Shown: piece by piece, positions 6,262-13,455 of the stretch
How the letters are laid out: the number at the start of each line of letters is the position of its first letter
Position numbering within the stretch: position 1 is the first letter of the stretch
NCBI GenBank assembly: GCA_045124315.1
Contig: JBGVLO010000110.1
Coordinates: 1-13,455 of the forward strand
Direction of reading: 5' to 3'
Length of the DNA stretch: 13,455 nt
Source: CAG-411 sp045124315
GTDB taxonomy: Bacteria > Bacillota > Clostridia > Lachnospirales > Lachnospiraceae
Notes under the pieces: generated by a model
Databases searched by the model: none
What the model was told of the DNA's origin: nothing
Seen by the model: only the letters and a program-made list of their open reading frames with translations
Translations under genes and position numbers: made by a program

Positions 6262-7104
6262 ATGGAAAATCAGAAATTTGCAATTTCCATAGATAATCTG
6301 ACGAAAACATATGGAAAAAACAGAGGGGTGGATAATCTTTCGCTACATGTGGAACAGGGAGGTATTTTCGGCTTTCTAGGACCAAATGGGGCGGGAAAAT
6401 CCACTACTATTCGAAGTATTCTGGGGTTGATTCACTTTCAACAGGGAAGTGCTCAAATATTTGGCTTGGATGTGAAAAGCAGACAGAAAGAAATTTTGAA
6501 AGCAGTGGGATACATGCCGTCAGAAGCGATGTTTTATCCGTCTATGAAAGTAAAGGATGTCATTCGTTTTGCTGCGGATATGCGTCATATGGATTGTAGT
6601 GCAGAGGCGAAGATGCTCTGCGAACGTCTTTGTGTCGATACGGAGAAAAGAATAGAGGAACTTTCTCTTGGAAATCGAAAGAAGGTAAGTATTGTCTGTG
6701 CCATGCAGCATAAGCCAAAACTTTTTATTTTTGACGAGCCAACCAGCGGTCTTGATCCTTTGATGCAGGCGGAATTTTTTAAATTGATTTTAGAATACAA
6801 CAGTCAGGGAGCAACCTGTTTTTTGTCCTCTCATGTACTATCTGAGGTAAAAAAATACTGTCATCATGCGGCGATTATCAAAGAAGGTAAGCTTATTTGT
6901 ACAGATACGGTAGAAAATTTGACAAGGACAAATGCAAAACGAATTCGGGTAATAAAAGATGGTGTGGAAGAAAGTTTTGTATATAAGGGAGATCTGAATC
7001 AGTTGTTTGAAGGTTTCAGAGGACACAATATCGAGGATATTACCATTGAGGAACCGGAATTGGATGAAATCTTTATGCATTACTATGAGGAGGAATCAAA
7101 ATGA
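6262..7104 (+). CDS. ABC transporter ATP-binding protein
   Basis: The 280-residue ATPase powers the adjacent permease. Walker A is GPNGAGKST at 40-48, the signature is the variant LSLGNRKK near 134-141 instead of LSGGQ, Walker B is LFIFDEP at 154-160 with the D-loop SGLD, and the switch histidine is His191 in SSHVLSE. The LSxGNRKK variant is common in ABC-2 type exporters of the YtrB/CcmA class. A C-terminal extension after about residue 215 ends with EPELDEIFMHYYEEES, as usual in this class. AGGGTGAGA at 6251-6259 precedes ATG 6262. Its last four bases overlap the permease start (ATGA), so both are made together. Substrate unknown; related cassettes export peptides or confer resistance to them. 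Confidence 0.95.
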   Translation: MENQKFAISIDNLTKTYGKNRGVDNLSLHVEQGGIFGFLGPNGAGKSTTIRSILGLIHFQQGSAQIFGLDVKSRQKEILKAVGYMPSEAMFYPSMKVKDVIRFAADMRHMDCSAEAKMLCERLCVDTEKRIEELSLGNRKKVSIVCAMQHKPKLFIFDEPTSGLDPLMQAEFFKLILEYNSQGATCFLSSHVLSEVKKYCHHAAIIKEGKLICTDTVENLTRTNAKRIRVIKDGVEESFVYKGDLNQLFEGFRGHNIEDITIEEPELDEIFMHYYEEESK

Positions 7105-7889
7105 TAGTATACAGACATGAAATGAAAATTAATTTAAAGAGTCTTCTGATATGGACCTTGTGTGTGGGAGGCCTGTGTTTTGGATGTATTTTACTATATA
7201 CCAGTCTGGAAGATTCCATAAAAGGAATTGCAGATGTATATGCAGATATGGGTGCCATGTCTGCTGCACTTGGTATGGATAAAATGAGTCTTGCTACCAT
7301 GAGAGGCTATTATGCCACAGAGATTGCCCTGATGCATGGACTGGGTGGAGCTATGTTTGCAGCAATTCTTGGAACCGGAATTCTGTCAAAAGAAGAAGCG
7401 TTTCATACGGCAGAATTTTTACATACCCTTCCAGTAGGACGACGAAAAGTCATTGTACAAAAATATCTGGCTCTGGTCAGCAACATTGTGATTTTTAATC
7501 TGGTTTGTGCAGCCATGTATCTTCTTGGTTTTGTCCTGATGGGAGAGGAGTTTAGTGGAAAGGAAATGCTTCTGTTTCATCTGGCACAGACTATTATGCA
7601 GATTGAGATTGGTACCATATGTTTTCTGATCTCAGCATACACAAAAAGAAATCTGCTGGGAGCAGGACTTGGGATTGCAATTTTACTGTTTGCAGTAGAA
7701 ATGATGTGCCGGATCATACCTGCCATTGAGAACTTGAAATATATAACACCATTCTACTATGCCAACGCATCGGACATTTTTACCAATGGGACATTGGATG
7801 GTGTCATGGTTTCAATTGGAGTGGGCATTACAGTAGTTTCTTTTGTAGTTGCTTATGTAAAATATTCCAGAAAGGACTTGGCAGCGTAA
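7101..7889 (+). CDS. ABC-2 type transporter permease
   Basis: The 262-residue protein has about six membrane segments, near 14-33, 77-95, 122-147, 155-178, 185-206 and 234-252, with a long loop between the first two. The arrangement, and the segment LSKEEAFHTAEFLHTLPVGR before the third helix, are characteristic of ABC-2 permeases, where this cytoplasmic coupling segment (the TLP.GR motif) touches the ATPase. It forms an export or membrane-remodelling complex with the ATPase, whose stop overlaps its ATG by 4 bases. GAGGAGG at 7087-7093 serves as the ribosome site. No further permease gene follows, so the transporter is probably a homodimer of this subunit. Cargo cannot be read from sequence. 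Confidence 0.92.
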   Translation: MIVYRHEMKINLKSLLIWTLCVGGLCFGCILLYTSLEDSIKGIADVYADMGAMSAALGMDKMSLATMRGYYATEIALMHGLGGAMFAAILGTGILSKEEAFHTAEFLHTLPVGRRKVIVQKYLALVSNIVIFNLVCAAMYLLGFVLMGEEFSGKEMLLFHLAQTIMQIEIGTICFLISAYTKRNLLGAGLGIAILLFAVEMMCRIIPAIENLKYITPFYYANASDIFTNGTLDGVMVSIGVGITVVSFVVAYVKYSRKDLAA

Positions 7890-7905
7890 AACTAATCCTG
7901 AATTA

Positions 7906-7932
7906 TTCATGAGCATATAAAAATGCTCTGAA
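7906..7932 (+). terminator. Probable terminator of the LytTR-ABC operon
   Basis: TTCA plus GAGCAT (7906-7916, with one bulged T) pairs with ATGCTC plus TGAA (7923-7932) around the loop ATAAAA. The U-tract is short (AATTTC), so termination may be inefficient. It lies 16 bases past the permease stop. Confidence 0.55.
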
Positions 7933-8047
7933 TTTCAAAACCTTATACCAGTCATCAAAATCAATTAACATCTGCTTGAAAAAGGGTAGACTTCCCTTAA
8001 GGAAAATGATTGAAATTATTAGAACTGTCAAGGTACATTATTAGTTG

Positions 8048-8176
8048 TTATTCCAACTGTATATTTAGATTTCGGATATTTTCCAAAGTCTCGTAGAACT
8101 CCTTCTTATAAGGACAACTACTACACAGTTTGAATGTGATATATCTTGTTGAACGGATTGCTTTTTTTTCATTCAC
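8048..8176 (-). pseudogene. Possible C-terminal gene remnant, minus strand
   Basis: Read on the minus strand from GTG 8176, a 42-residue frame ends with RYITFKLCSSCPYKKEFYETL and then ENIRNLNIQLE before a TAA. The CSSCP pair and charged helical ending look like the tail of a real protein rather than random translation. The frame is closed by a TAG nine codons upstream of the GTG, and no ribosome site is seen. It may be the remnant of a lost gene. I do not recognise the family. Confidence 0.2.
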
Positions 8177-8222
8177 TTGTTGGGTAAAGTGTGTGTCAAG
8201 TAACTATGTGGCTTTCAGCTAC

Positions 8223-8243
8223 ATTTACCGCATAGCGGTGAAT
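8223..8243. promoter_or_regulatory. 21-nt near-perfect dyad
   Basis: ATTTACCGC pairs with GCGGTGAAT around the centre ATA, with one wobble. It is the only GC-containing palindrome in an AT-rich spacer and lies about 150 bases before the next promoter. It could be an operator or a small hairpin. No U-tract follows on either strand. Confidence 0.3.
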
Positions 8244-8381
8244 AATTTAGGGTTAACTATCTTCCTGATTTTTAGCCTATATTATCTAATAAAATTTAAT
8301 CATTTTTTCTTAAGTAAATGACATTGCCCGTAAATAGCAATATTAATATTAACAAAATATTACAAAAGTGTTAGAAAAGGT

Positions 8382-8409
8382 TTGCAGGAGAAATTTGGTA
8401 TGTTAGAAT
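8382..8409 (+). promoter_or_regulatory. Sigma-A promoter with extended -10
   Basis: TTGCAG at 8382-8387 is a fair -35. After 16 bases comes TAGAAT at 8404-8409, preceded by TG at 8401-8402 in the extended -10 position. An A/T-rich stretch lies just upstream. Transcription should begin near 8416, giving a leader of more than 400 bases before the surface-protein start. Confidence 0.6.
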
Positions 8410-8477
8410 GCATATTGTGAAGAGAACAAAACAAAAAAGTTCAAAGCGAGTGTAAATAGTAACGAGACAGTAAATAG

Positions 8478-8521
8478 AAGAGTTGTAGGAATGTGAAAGT
8501 GTTTTTGTAACTCTTTTTTTT
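8478..8521 (+). terminator. Intrinsic terminator inside the leader
   Basis: AAGAGTT at 8478-8484 pairs exactly with AACTCTT at 8509-8515 around a 24-base loop. The T run continues to 8521. It lies only about 60 bases after the predicted transcription start and about 310 bases before the next gene. It therefore either ends a short RNA or acts as an attenuator for the surface-protein transcript. Confidence 0.6.
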
Positions 8522-8800
8522 ATAGGGAAATTCGTCCCATACAGCAAAAGCCTCCAGCGGATGCGTACAAATTAGAGCAGTAGATGTACTACAGCAACTG
8601 TCAGCCAATCATGCGTCGACAAATCGGTCGCGTATTCTTGGGACAGTTGTGTATACCAGTTTTCTAGGCACGAAAAAACTTTGCCAAGAAAACTGTGCAT
8701 ACGTACCAAATTCGGTGCACAAAGTGTTCTAATCCCCTCAAAGATCGAGGGAGACGGGGGAGGTGATGTGGGCTTGCCCGCTTTGTTCTAAGGTACTTAT
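8521..8800 (+). ncRNA. Unidentified structured leader RNA
   Basis: At least six helices can be drawn. They are GGGA/TCCC at 8525-8538; GC-GTAG/CTAC-GC at 8577-8595; a long stem 8594-8650 made of nine pairs (GCAACTGTC with GACAGTTGT), four pairs (CCAA/TTGG) and nine pairs closing on the loop AAATCG; a stem 8651-8702 with CAGTTTTCT/AGAAAACTG and GGCA/TGCC; CCCTC/GAGGG at 8735-8751; and GTGGG/CCCGC at 8768-8781. GTACC at 8703-8707 can close a junction with GGTAC at 8792-8796, and ACAAAG (8719-8724) with CTTTGT (8781-8786), which competes with the last hairpin. TGTTCTAA occurs twice (8725, 8784). I checked from memory the c-di-GMP, c-di-AMP, SAM, TPP, FMN, cobalamin, T-box, lysine, glycine, M-box and glmS motifs and found no match. 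The sequence is visibly richer in G and C than its surroundings, and it leads directly into the giant surface-protein gene. Confidence 0.5.
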
Positions 8801-8829
8801 TAACTACAGGTTCAAGAAAGGAAGTCGTA

Positions 8830-10509
8830 ATGAACTCGTTATTCGAAAAAAGAAAAATGTTTAAAAGATTGTTATCTGTATTGCTTACAGTAGTAGTTTT
8901 GGTTACAAGCTTGGGGCTGGATCAGCTAGCAATGACAGCACGAGCGGTAACTACGTACACTACAATCTACTTTAAAGACGAAACAGAAAGTCATTGGGTA
9001 GGAAATGATGGTGCGGTAATTGAAATGGTAGACAATACATATGGGCATACTAGTTACATGATGAAAAAGTTGAATAGCACTACATGGAGCGTAAAAGTTC
9101 CAGCATACGTATTTAATGTTACATTCAATCGTTTGAGTCCGAGTGGAAAACAGTGGAACTCGTGGAGTGCTGGTGGACGAGGAAAAAAGAGAAGTGATAG
9201 AAGTACATGGAGTAGTACATATCATACAACAGTTCCAGAACATGGATATTGGGATGGGACTGCCGAGTTTATAGAAGGTTTTCATGAAGGTGATGTAATT
9301 TATTTGGATTACTATGAATTCCAACAATGGGAAATTGTAGATACATCGTATTATGTAAACTTCACCAATGCAATGAAGAAACATACGATTAAGATAGATG
9401 AGGAAAATGTGGAAGAGTATAAACCAATCTTGTTAACAAATGAAATTGAAGATATGGTTTATACCTATACAGTTACAGCAGAAGATGAAGGTGCTCCAGA
9501 ACTCAGATTTTGGAGAGGTAGCGGTTCTGAGTTATGGAATGCATCGGTAGTATTAAAGTATTCCGATTATCTAGAAGGTAATAATTGCGTAAAAGTACAG
9601 GGCTGGACTGATACGGGATACGTGTGCCCTTATGTTCCAAGAAGACATGTGCCTGTAATTGATAAAACATCTCTTGAAGTATTAGGAAATAAAAAGGTTA
9701 ATCGTAAAATTGCTATTAACCTAGATATTCAAGGAGAAACTGAATATTTATCTTTAGAAGATACTGAGATTAATATCCAAAAATTGGACAGCAATGGTAA
9801 TGTGCTAGCTGATGAAAAGGAAGAAAACTATTTAATATATGATACTGATGCAACAGAATGGAATCACAGAGAATTGCTATTTAAGCAGAGTGGATCTTAT
9901 AAAGTAAGTACAATTACATATTCAAGAGACAAGGTGGATTGTTATACAACAGAAGAAATTATTAATATTGTTGAGGACAATGCACCAGTTGCAGAAATTG
10001 ATTTTGTAAATGCAGATACAGATCAAAAGGGAAAAGATACAGAAAATGTGTTTGTAAGAAATAAAGAAGGAAAGTGTAATCTAAAAATTAAAGATCAGTC
10101 TGTATCTGAAATTAATGATGAAATCACAAGCAGAGAGTATAAAGTTTTCTATGATAAAAATAATGATGGAAAATATAGCGAAAATGAAGTGATGGAAAAT
10201 GTTAATGGAAATAAAATGGAATTTACAATCGCTTTGAAAAAAGTTGGTAAATATCAGGTGATTGAAACCGTAAAAGAAACCTTTAGCGATACAATCGAAA
10301 AATTGTTAACAGAGGAAGATTATCTTTCAGGGAATGTTGTTGTAGATTTTGAAATTGTAAATCAAGCTCCGGTTTCATCTATGGATGTAAAGAAAAGTAA
10401 GATTGCAGATATTGTCTTTACGGTTGGAAGTGTAAAGAAGGATGTTTTAGAAAAATATTCTGCGATTACAGCTGGAGTAAAAGAAAGAATTGAAAAACTT
10501 GGTATTTAG
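8830..10509 (+). CDS. Giant secreted surface protein, N-terminal part ending at in-frame TAG
   Basis: AAAGGA at 8817-8822 lies 7 bases before ATG 8830. The product starts with a signal peptide: basic MNSLFEKRKMFKR, hydrophobic VLLTVVVLVTSLGL, and the cleavage site ARA after residue 39. Residues 42-165 form an aromatic-rich beta module (TTIYFKDETESHWVGNDG, WSVKVP, FHEGDVIYLDYYEF) that resembles carbohydrate-binding beta-sandwich modules in clostridial surface proteins. Residues about 275-390 look Ig-like. Residues 442-453 are an EF-hand-like calcium loop (DKNNDGKYSENE). From about 527 (DIVFTVGS plus a helix) a vWA-like fold begins. The frame meets TAG at codon 560, inside that fold, but stays open beyond it in the same frame. 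It is probably a nonsense-mutated or read-through part of one protein, not a complete gene. Confidence 0.85.
   Translation: MNSLFEKRKMFKRLLSVLLTVVVLVTSLGLDQLAMTARAVTTYTTIYFKDETESHWVGNDGAVIEMVDNTYGHTSYMMKKLNSTTWSVKVPAYVFNVTFNRLSPSGKQWNSWSAGGRGKKRSDRSTWSSTYHTTVPEHGYWDGTAEFIEGFHEGDVIYLDYYEFQQWEIVDTSYYVNFTNAMKKHTIKIDEENVEEYKPILLTNEIEDMVYTYTVTAEDEGAPELRFWRGSGSELWNASVVLKYSDYLEGNNCVKVQGWTDTGYVCPYVPRRHVPVIDKTSLEVLGNKKVNRKIAINLDIQGETEYLSLEDTEINIQKLDSNGNVLADEKEENYLIYDTDATEWNHRELLFKQSGSYKVSTITYSRDKVDCYTTEEIINIVEDNAPVAEIDFVNADTDQKGKDTENVFVRNKEGKCNLKIKDQSVSEINDEITSREYKVFYDKNNDGKYSENEVMENVNGNKMEFTIALKKVGKYQVIETVKETFSDTIEKLLTEEDYLSGNVVVDFEIVNQAPVSSMDVKKSKIADIVFTVGSVKKDVLEKYSAITAGVKERIEKLGI
10507..10509 (+). 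other. In-frame amber codon inside a continuous giant frame
   Basis: The codons run GGT ATT TAG GCA AAG. No other stop occurs in this frame from 8830 to the window end, 1,542 codons in all. Protein-like sequence continues without a shift on both sides (EKLGI, stop, AKVSTIASSEL). One base change from AAG, CAG or GAG would create it. Confidence 0.9.
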
Positions 10510-13455
10510 GCAAAGGTAAGTACGATTGCTTCCTCTGAGTTGACGGCTATAGATACGTTTGCGTGGGATGAATATGATCATTATAATTGGTCAGATCGTT
10601 ATTTACCTGCTTTGTCTAAACATATTTTGTATGAGGAAAAAGATATTAAAATGGTTGGATATTCGCGTGATCCAATCAAGGACTTTTTGTATGTTGAGGA
10701 TTATGACAGCGAGAAAAAGATATTTGAGTTTGATCTAGAAAAGGATAGTACAGACTGGCATAGTATGGAAGGTGGAGGATTTCTCTTTAATACATCAATA
10801 TCAAAAGATAAAGATGGAAATAAAAAAATCCAAGGATATTGTGTTTTGTTTGTAAGAGAGAATAATAAAAATGCTATAAAATTGGTTCAAATTAACGAGA
10901 CAGATTTGAACAATTTTATGAATGGAAAATATTCTTATGTGCAAAATGCAGGAAAACTTTTGCAAAGAACCTATGTATCGGATGGAAATAATTCTCGTCA
11001 TTGGAGAATTATAACCGATGAGAATACAATAACGGTTTATGATGGGGATAATTTTGATCCAGTTATTGATAATTTTGTTTTGCCAGAAAATAGTGTAAAA
11101 GCATATGGATATGGACCGATTACAAGTCATGGTAGCCATGCTTGTAGTCAACGTTCGTTCTTTACATTTAAAAATATTACTATGACAACTATTAAGGGAG
11201 AAAGTCTTTCTGATGTAGTAAATAAGCATGAATGGACACCAGGGGATAATCATTATGTAGTAAGCTTGAGTGAAAACAATGTACCAGAATTAGTGGATGA
11301 CAATAGAATGAGCGAAGTAGCCGCTGCACTGATCAGCAACAACGTATCGTTTTATGGTATTGGTAAAGATAAGATTATGAATCGTTACAATGCTTTGTTG
11401 AATGCTATTGATGGAACTGGTGAAAATATTCAAATTGGGAAAATCCCAAGTATCTCAGAGAATGATGATTCAACAGAGATTACAGTTGAAGATGCAATTG
11501 ATCAGGTTGTTGCCCGTATTGTGGCTGACGTAAATAGTAAAGATTATGAAATTAAAGATATTATTTCGTCAGACGAAAAAGTAGAGTATGTTGATACGTT
11601 TTATGATTGTGACGGAGACCAAAAGGGTGAAGAAGTATGGAATTATGAATATAATCCATCTGTGTTTGATGAAAACGATGGAAAAATTCAGAATATCACA
11701 TGCAAATCACCAATTGAAATGTTTGAAAAAACAGGTGCATACACAATAACACATAAAGTAAGCGATGATTTGACAGAAAATGGCGAAGAACAGAGTGTGT
11801 TCTCGTTATGGTCAGATGAAGACAATTATATGAAACTTATTCTATCACAACATAGACCAGTTGCCGAAATTAGTGTAAATATGTCTTATACCAGTACAAA
11901 AACATGTGCGGTAAATGTGCAGTACTCTGCATATGATGAAGACCATATGACAGATGCGAAAAAAGGAATACGAAAAGAAGAGTTCTATTATAAACAAATA
12001 AATGATTCTCAATGGACAGAAGGAAAATTCCCGTCAAAGGTAGATATGGGAACAACATACTTGATTAAATATGTTGTGACAGATGTAGAAGGAACAAAGA
12101 GTCGTCCAAAGGTCGTTGCAGTAAAAACAAAAGAAGCACAAAGATATGTTAGACCAAATGATACAAATCCACCTACGATTAGTTTGGCAGTAAGTGACGA
12201 GATTGTAGAACTAGGAAGTAAGTTTTATGTAGAAGCTAGTGCGGAAGATGATTATGGTGTTTCAAGTTTTTCGGTCACATATGGAAAAGAAAAAATTGGA
12301 ACTGGTTATGGTAGATATGAATGTGTCGCAAATCAGGTAGGAGAATATACGATTACTGTAGTTGCAACGGATATTGTTGGTAACAAATCAACAGAAACAA
12401 AGAAAGTAACGGTAATTGATACTACGGATGTTGCACCACCTACGATTGAGATTACTTCCCCTGTGAATGGAAGTATTAGCGGAGCAACGGACATCATCGG
12501 TACAATTAAAGATGATAAAAAATTAAAGAGCTACAAGGTGACAAGAACTACGGTTTCGCTTGAAGGAAAAGAAGGAACGGTAGATGCGGATGCCAAGGTG
12601 ATTGCTTCTGGAACAGAAGAAATTATAGATGGAACGATTGCTACGATTGAGACAGAAAAGTTAGCATCTGGGGTATATTGTTATGAAGTATCTGCAGAAG
12701 ACGCTGCAGGGCATGTAAGCACAATGTCATGTGTTGTTACTGTTACAGAAGAGAAATATGATAGAATAGCTCCTGAAGCAAATATTTCTGGTATAACATT
12801 GGATAATGAAAGTAGTATTATTGTTGTATATGGAAATGTATCGGATGATATAGCGGTAGCTAAGTATGAATTGTATGTACAAAAGAATGAAGACTCAGAA
12901 GAAGTATTGATTGGTTCAGGAGAAAGTGCAGTAAGTGAGGCAATTCTCGGAACGTTATCAACAGTTGGATTGGAAAGCGGAGAGTACAGTTTAAAATTAG
13001 TAGCAACAGATACAACAGGAAATACATGTACAAGCGCAGCTGGATTTTCTTATGAAAAAGGAAATGACAGCGATGACAATCAAGATACTGAAAAATCAGA
13101 AGTTGTAGTAAATCCTGATCTTACAGCACCAGTTATTTTAGTTGATCTAAAGGCTACTATTGAAGATGGCAAGTTAAAAATCAATGCAGCAGGAACCATT
13201 GATGATGAGAATCTTGCATCTTATAAGGTGATTACAGGAAAACTTGATGCGGATGGAGAAATTGCGGATTCGCATAATATTGCAAGTGGTAGTGCTTCCG
13301 TGAAGGATAAAGAGATTATAGATTATACATACGATTCCTATGAAGAAGGACAATATGGAGTTCATATCAATGCAGTAGATGAGGCTGGAAATTCAAGAAC
13401 AACAAAGTATATTGTCACTGTAAATAGTAAAGGTCTTGTTGAACAGGGTTACAGT
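10510..13455 (+). CDS. Giant surface protein, continuation (runs off window)
   Basis: This is the same frame as 8830-10509, open for 982 more codons to the window end. No ribosome site or convincing start lies near its beginning (the first ATG is at 10651, inside a domain), so it is not an independent gene. Counting codons from 8830, about 561-900 complete a probable vWA-like fold. AKVSTIASS and HYVVSLSENN would be core strands and MSEVAAALISNNVSFYGIG the closing helix-strand, with a lectin-like beta-rich insertion at about 598-800 (GGGFLFNTSI and FFTFKNITM as jelly-roll ends). The usual metal-site DxSxS is replaced by GSVKK at the first strand. A calcium-like DCDGDQKGEE lies near 926. At least four tandem Ig-like repeats follow from about 1108 to 1533. 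Such proteins are wall-attached or secreted adhesins or RHS-type toxin carriers. The 3' end is not visible. Confidence 0.85.
12157..13428 (+). repeat. Tandem Ig-like protein repeats (about 100 aa each)
   Basis: Four consecutive modules each begin near a P-x-I/V strand after acidic residues and end with the same beta motif: GEYTITVVATDIVGNKS, GVYCYEVSAEDAAGHVS, GEYSLKLVATDTTGNTC and GQYGVHINAVDEAGNSR. A weaker fifth copy (YLIKYVVTDVEGTKS) precedes them near 12061. A DD.L-x-SYKV or DD..V..Y/F motif recurs near the start of each. The DNA itself is diverged, so the repeats are old and should not recombine easily. This matches OmpL47/Ig-like arrays in Firmicute surface proteins. Confidence 0.7.

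Larger units (their letters stand above)
7933..8381. other. Gene-poor spacer, AT-rich
   Basis: No gene with a plausible start and ribosome site is visible here. Contents are a weak AAGGG/CCCTT hairpin at 7982-7998, the dyad at 8223-8243, a minus-strand protein-like stretch at 8048-8176, and a very AT-rich run at 8285-8370 that may serve as an UP element for the promoter that follows. A TTG-initiated open frame at 8130-8321 on the + strand lacks a ribosome site and is not called. Confidence 0.6.

Noticed and set aside
8130..8321. 63-residue hydrophobic open frame on the + strand
   Set aside because: It starts with TTG, has no ribosome site, and its hydrophobic content is what AT-rich DNA gives by chance.
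8452..8477. Two GTAAATAG copies as a possible CRISPR-like or iteron array
   Set aside because: Only two short copies exist, and no further units or equal-length spacers follow.
8525..8580. Possible c-di-GMP-I riboswitch, because of AAAGCCTCC near 8547
   Set aside because: The other fixed parts (the GGCAAACC-type segment, the GNRA loop helix and the 3' receptor) are absent, so the short match is probably chance.
10801..11253. 150-codon minus-strand frame opposite the giant gene
   Set aside because: It is a shadow of the continuous + strand coding frame, has no ribosome site and shows no protein-like pattern.

Overview
The window looks like an AT-rich, low-GC Gram-positive gut-type chromosome, most likely a clostridial Lachnospiraceae relative. 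This is inferred from strong AGGAGG-like ribosome sites, codon use, a LytTR/DUF3021/ABC cassette and a giant secreted Ig-like surface protein. No rRNA, tRNA, CRISPR array or intact transposase gene was seen. Every convincing gene is on the + strand.

Region 1 (1-3420) is a row of small, mostly unrelated genes. It holds the 3' end of an SF0329-like protein, a GNAT acetyltransferase, a short ankyrin-repeat ORF without a ribosome site, a two-TM zinc-ribbon protein, a 91-residue orphan, a cut-short lipoprotein and a secreted SH3-type protein. The mix, with gene remnants between genes, resembles the immunity-gene arrays that follow polymorphic toxin genes, but no toxin is visible here, so this is inference.

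Region 2 (3421-5169) is housekeeping-like: a D-2-hydroxyacid dehydrogenase of the hydroxypyruvate-reductase type and a Nudix hydrolase with a perfect Nudix box. They are separated by an 88-nt imperfect palindrome. A clear intrinsic terminator follows the Nudix gene.

Region 3 (5170-7932) is a compact operon: a LytTR DNA-binding regulator, a DUF3021 membrane protein, an ABC ATPase and an ABC-2 permease, with overlapping or tightly spaced genes. Upstream of the regulator is an exact 9-bp direct repeat with a 12-bp spacer, the geometry expected of a LytTR-domain binding site, suggesting autoregulation.

Region 4 (7933-8829) is about 900 bases without a convincing gene. It holds dyads, a good extended -10 promoter, an intrinsic terminator shortly after it, and then about 300 nt of densely paired RNA-like sequence that I could not match to any riboswitch or ncRNA class I know. 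This leads directly into region 5.

Region 5 (8830 to the window end) is one enormous reading frame for a secreted multidomain surface protein. It has a signal peptide, an aromatic-rich beta module, Ig-like modules, an EF-hand-like loop, a probable vWA-like fold with a lectin-like insertion, and at least four tandem Ig-like repeats. A single in-frame TAG at codon 560 interrupts it, yet the same frame stays open for the remaining 982 codons. The frame was intact until very recently, or the stop is read through, or it is a base-call error. The most interesting items are the unidentified leader RNA, the in-frame amber codon behind it, and the LytTR repeat site.
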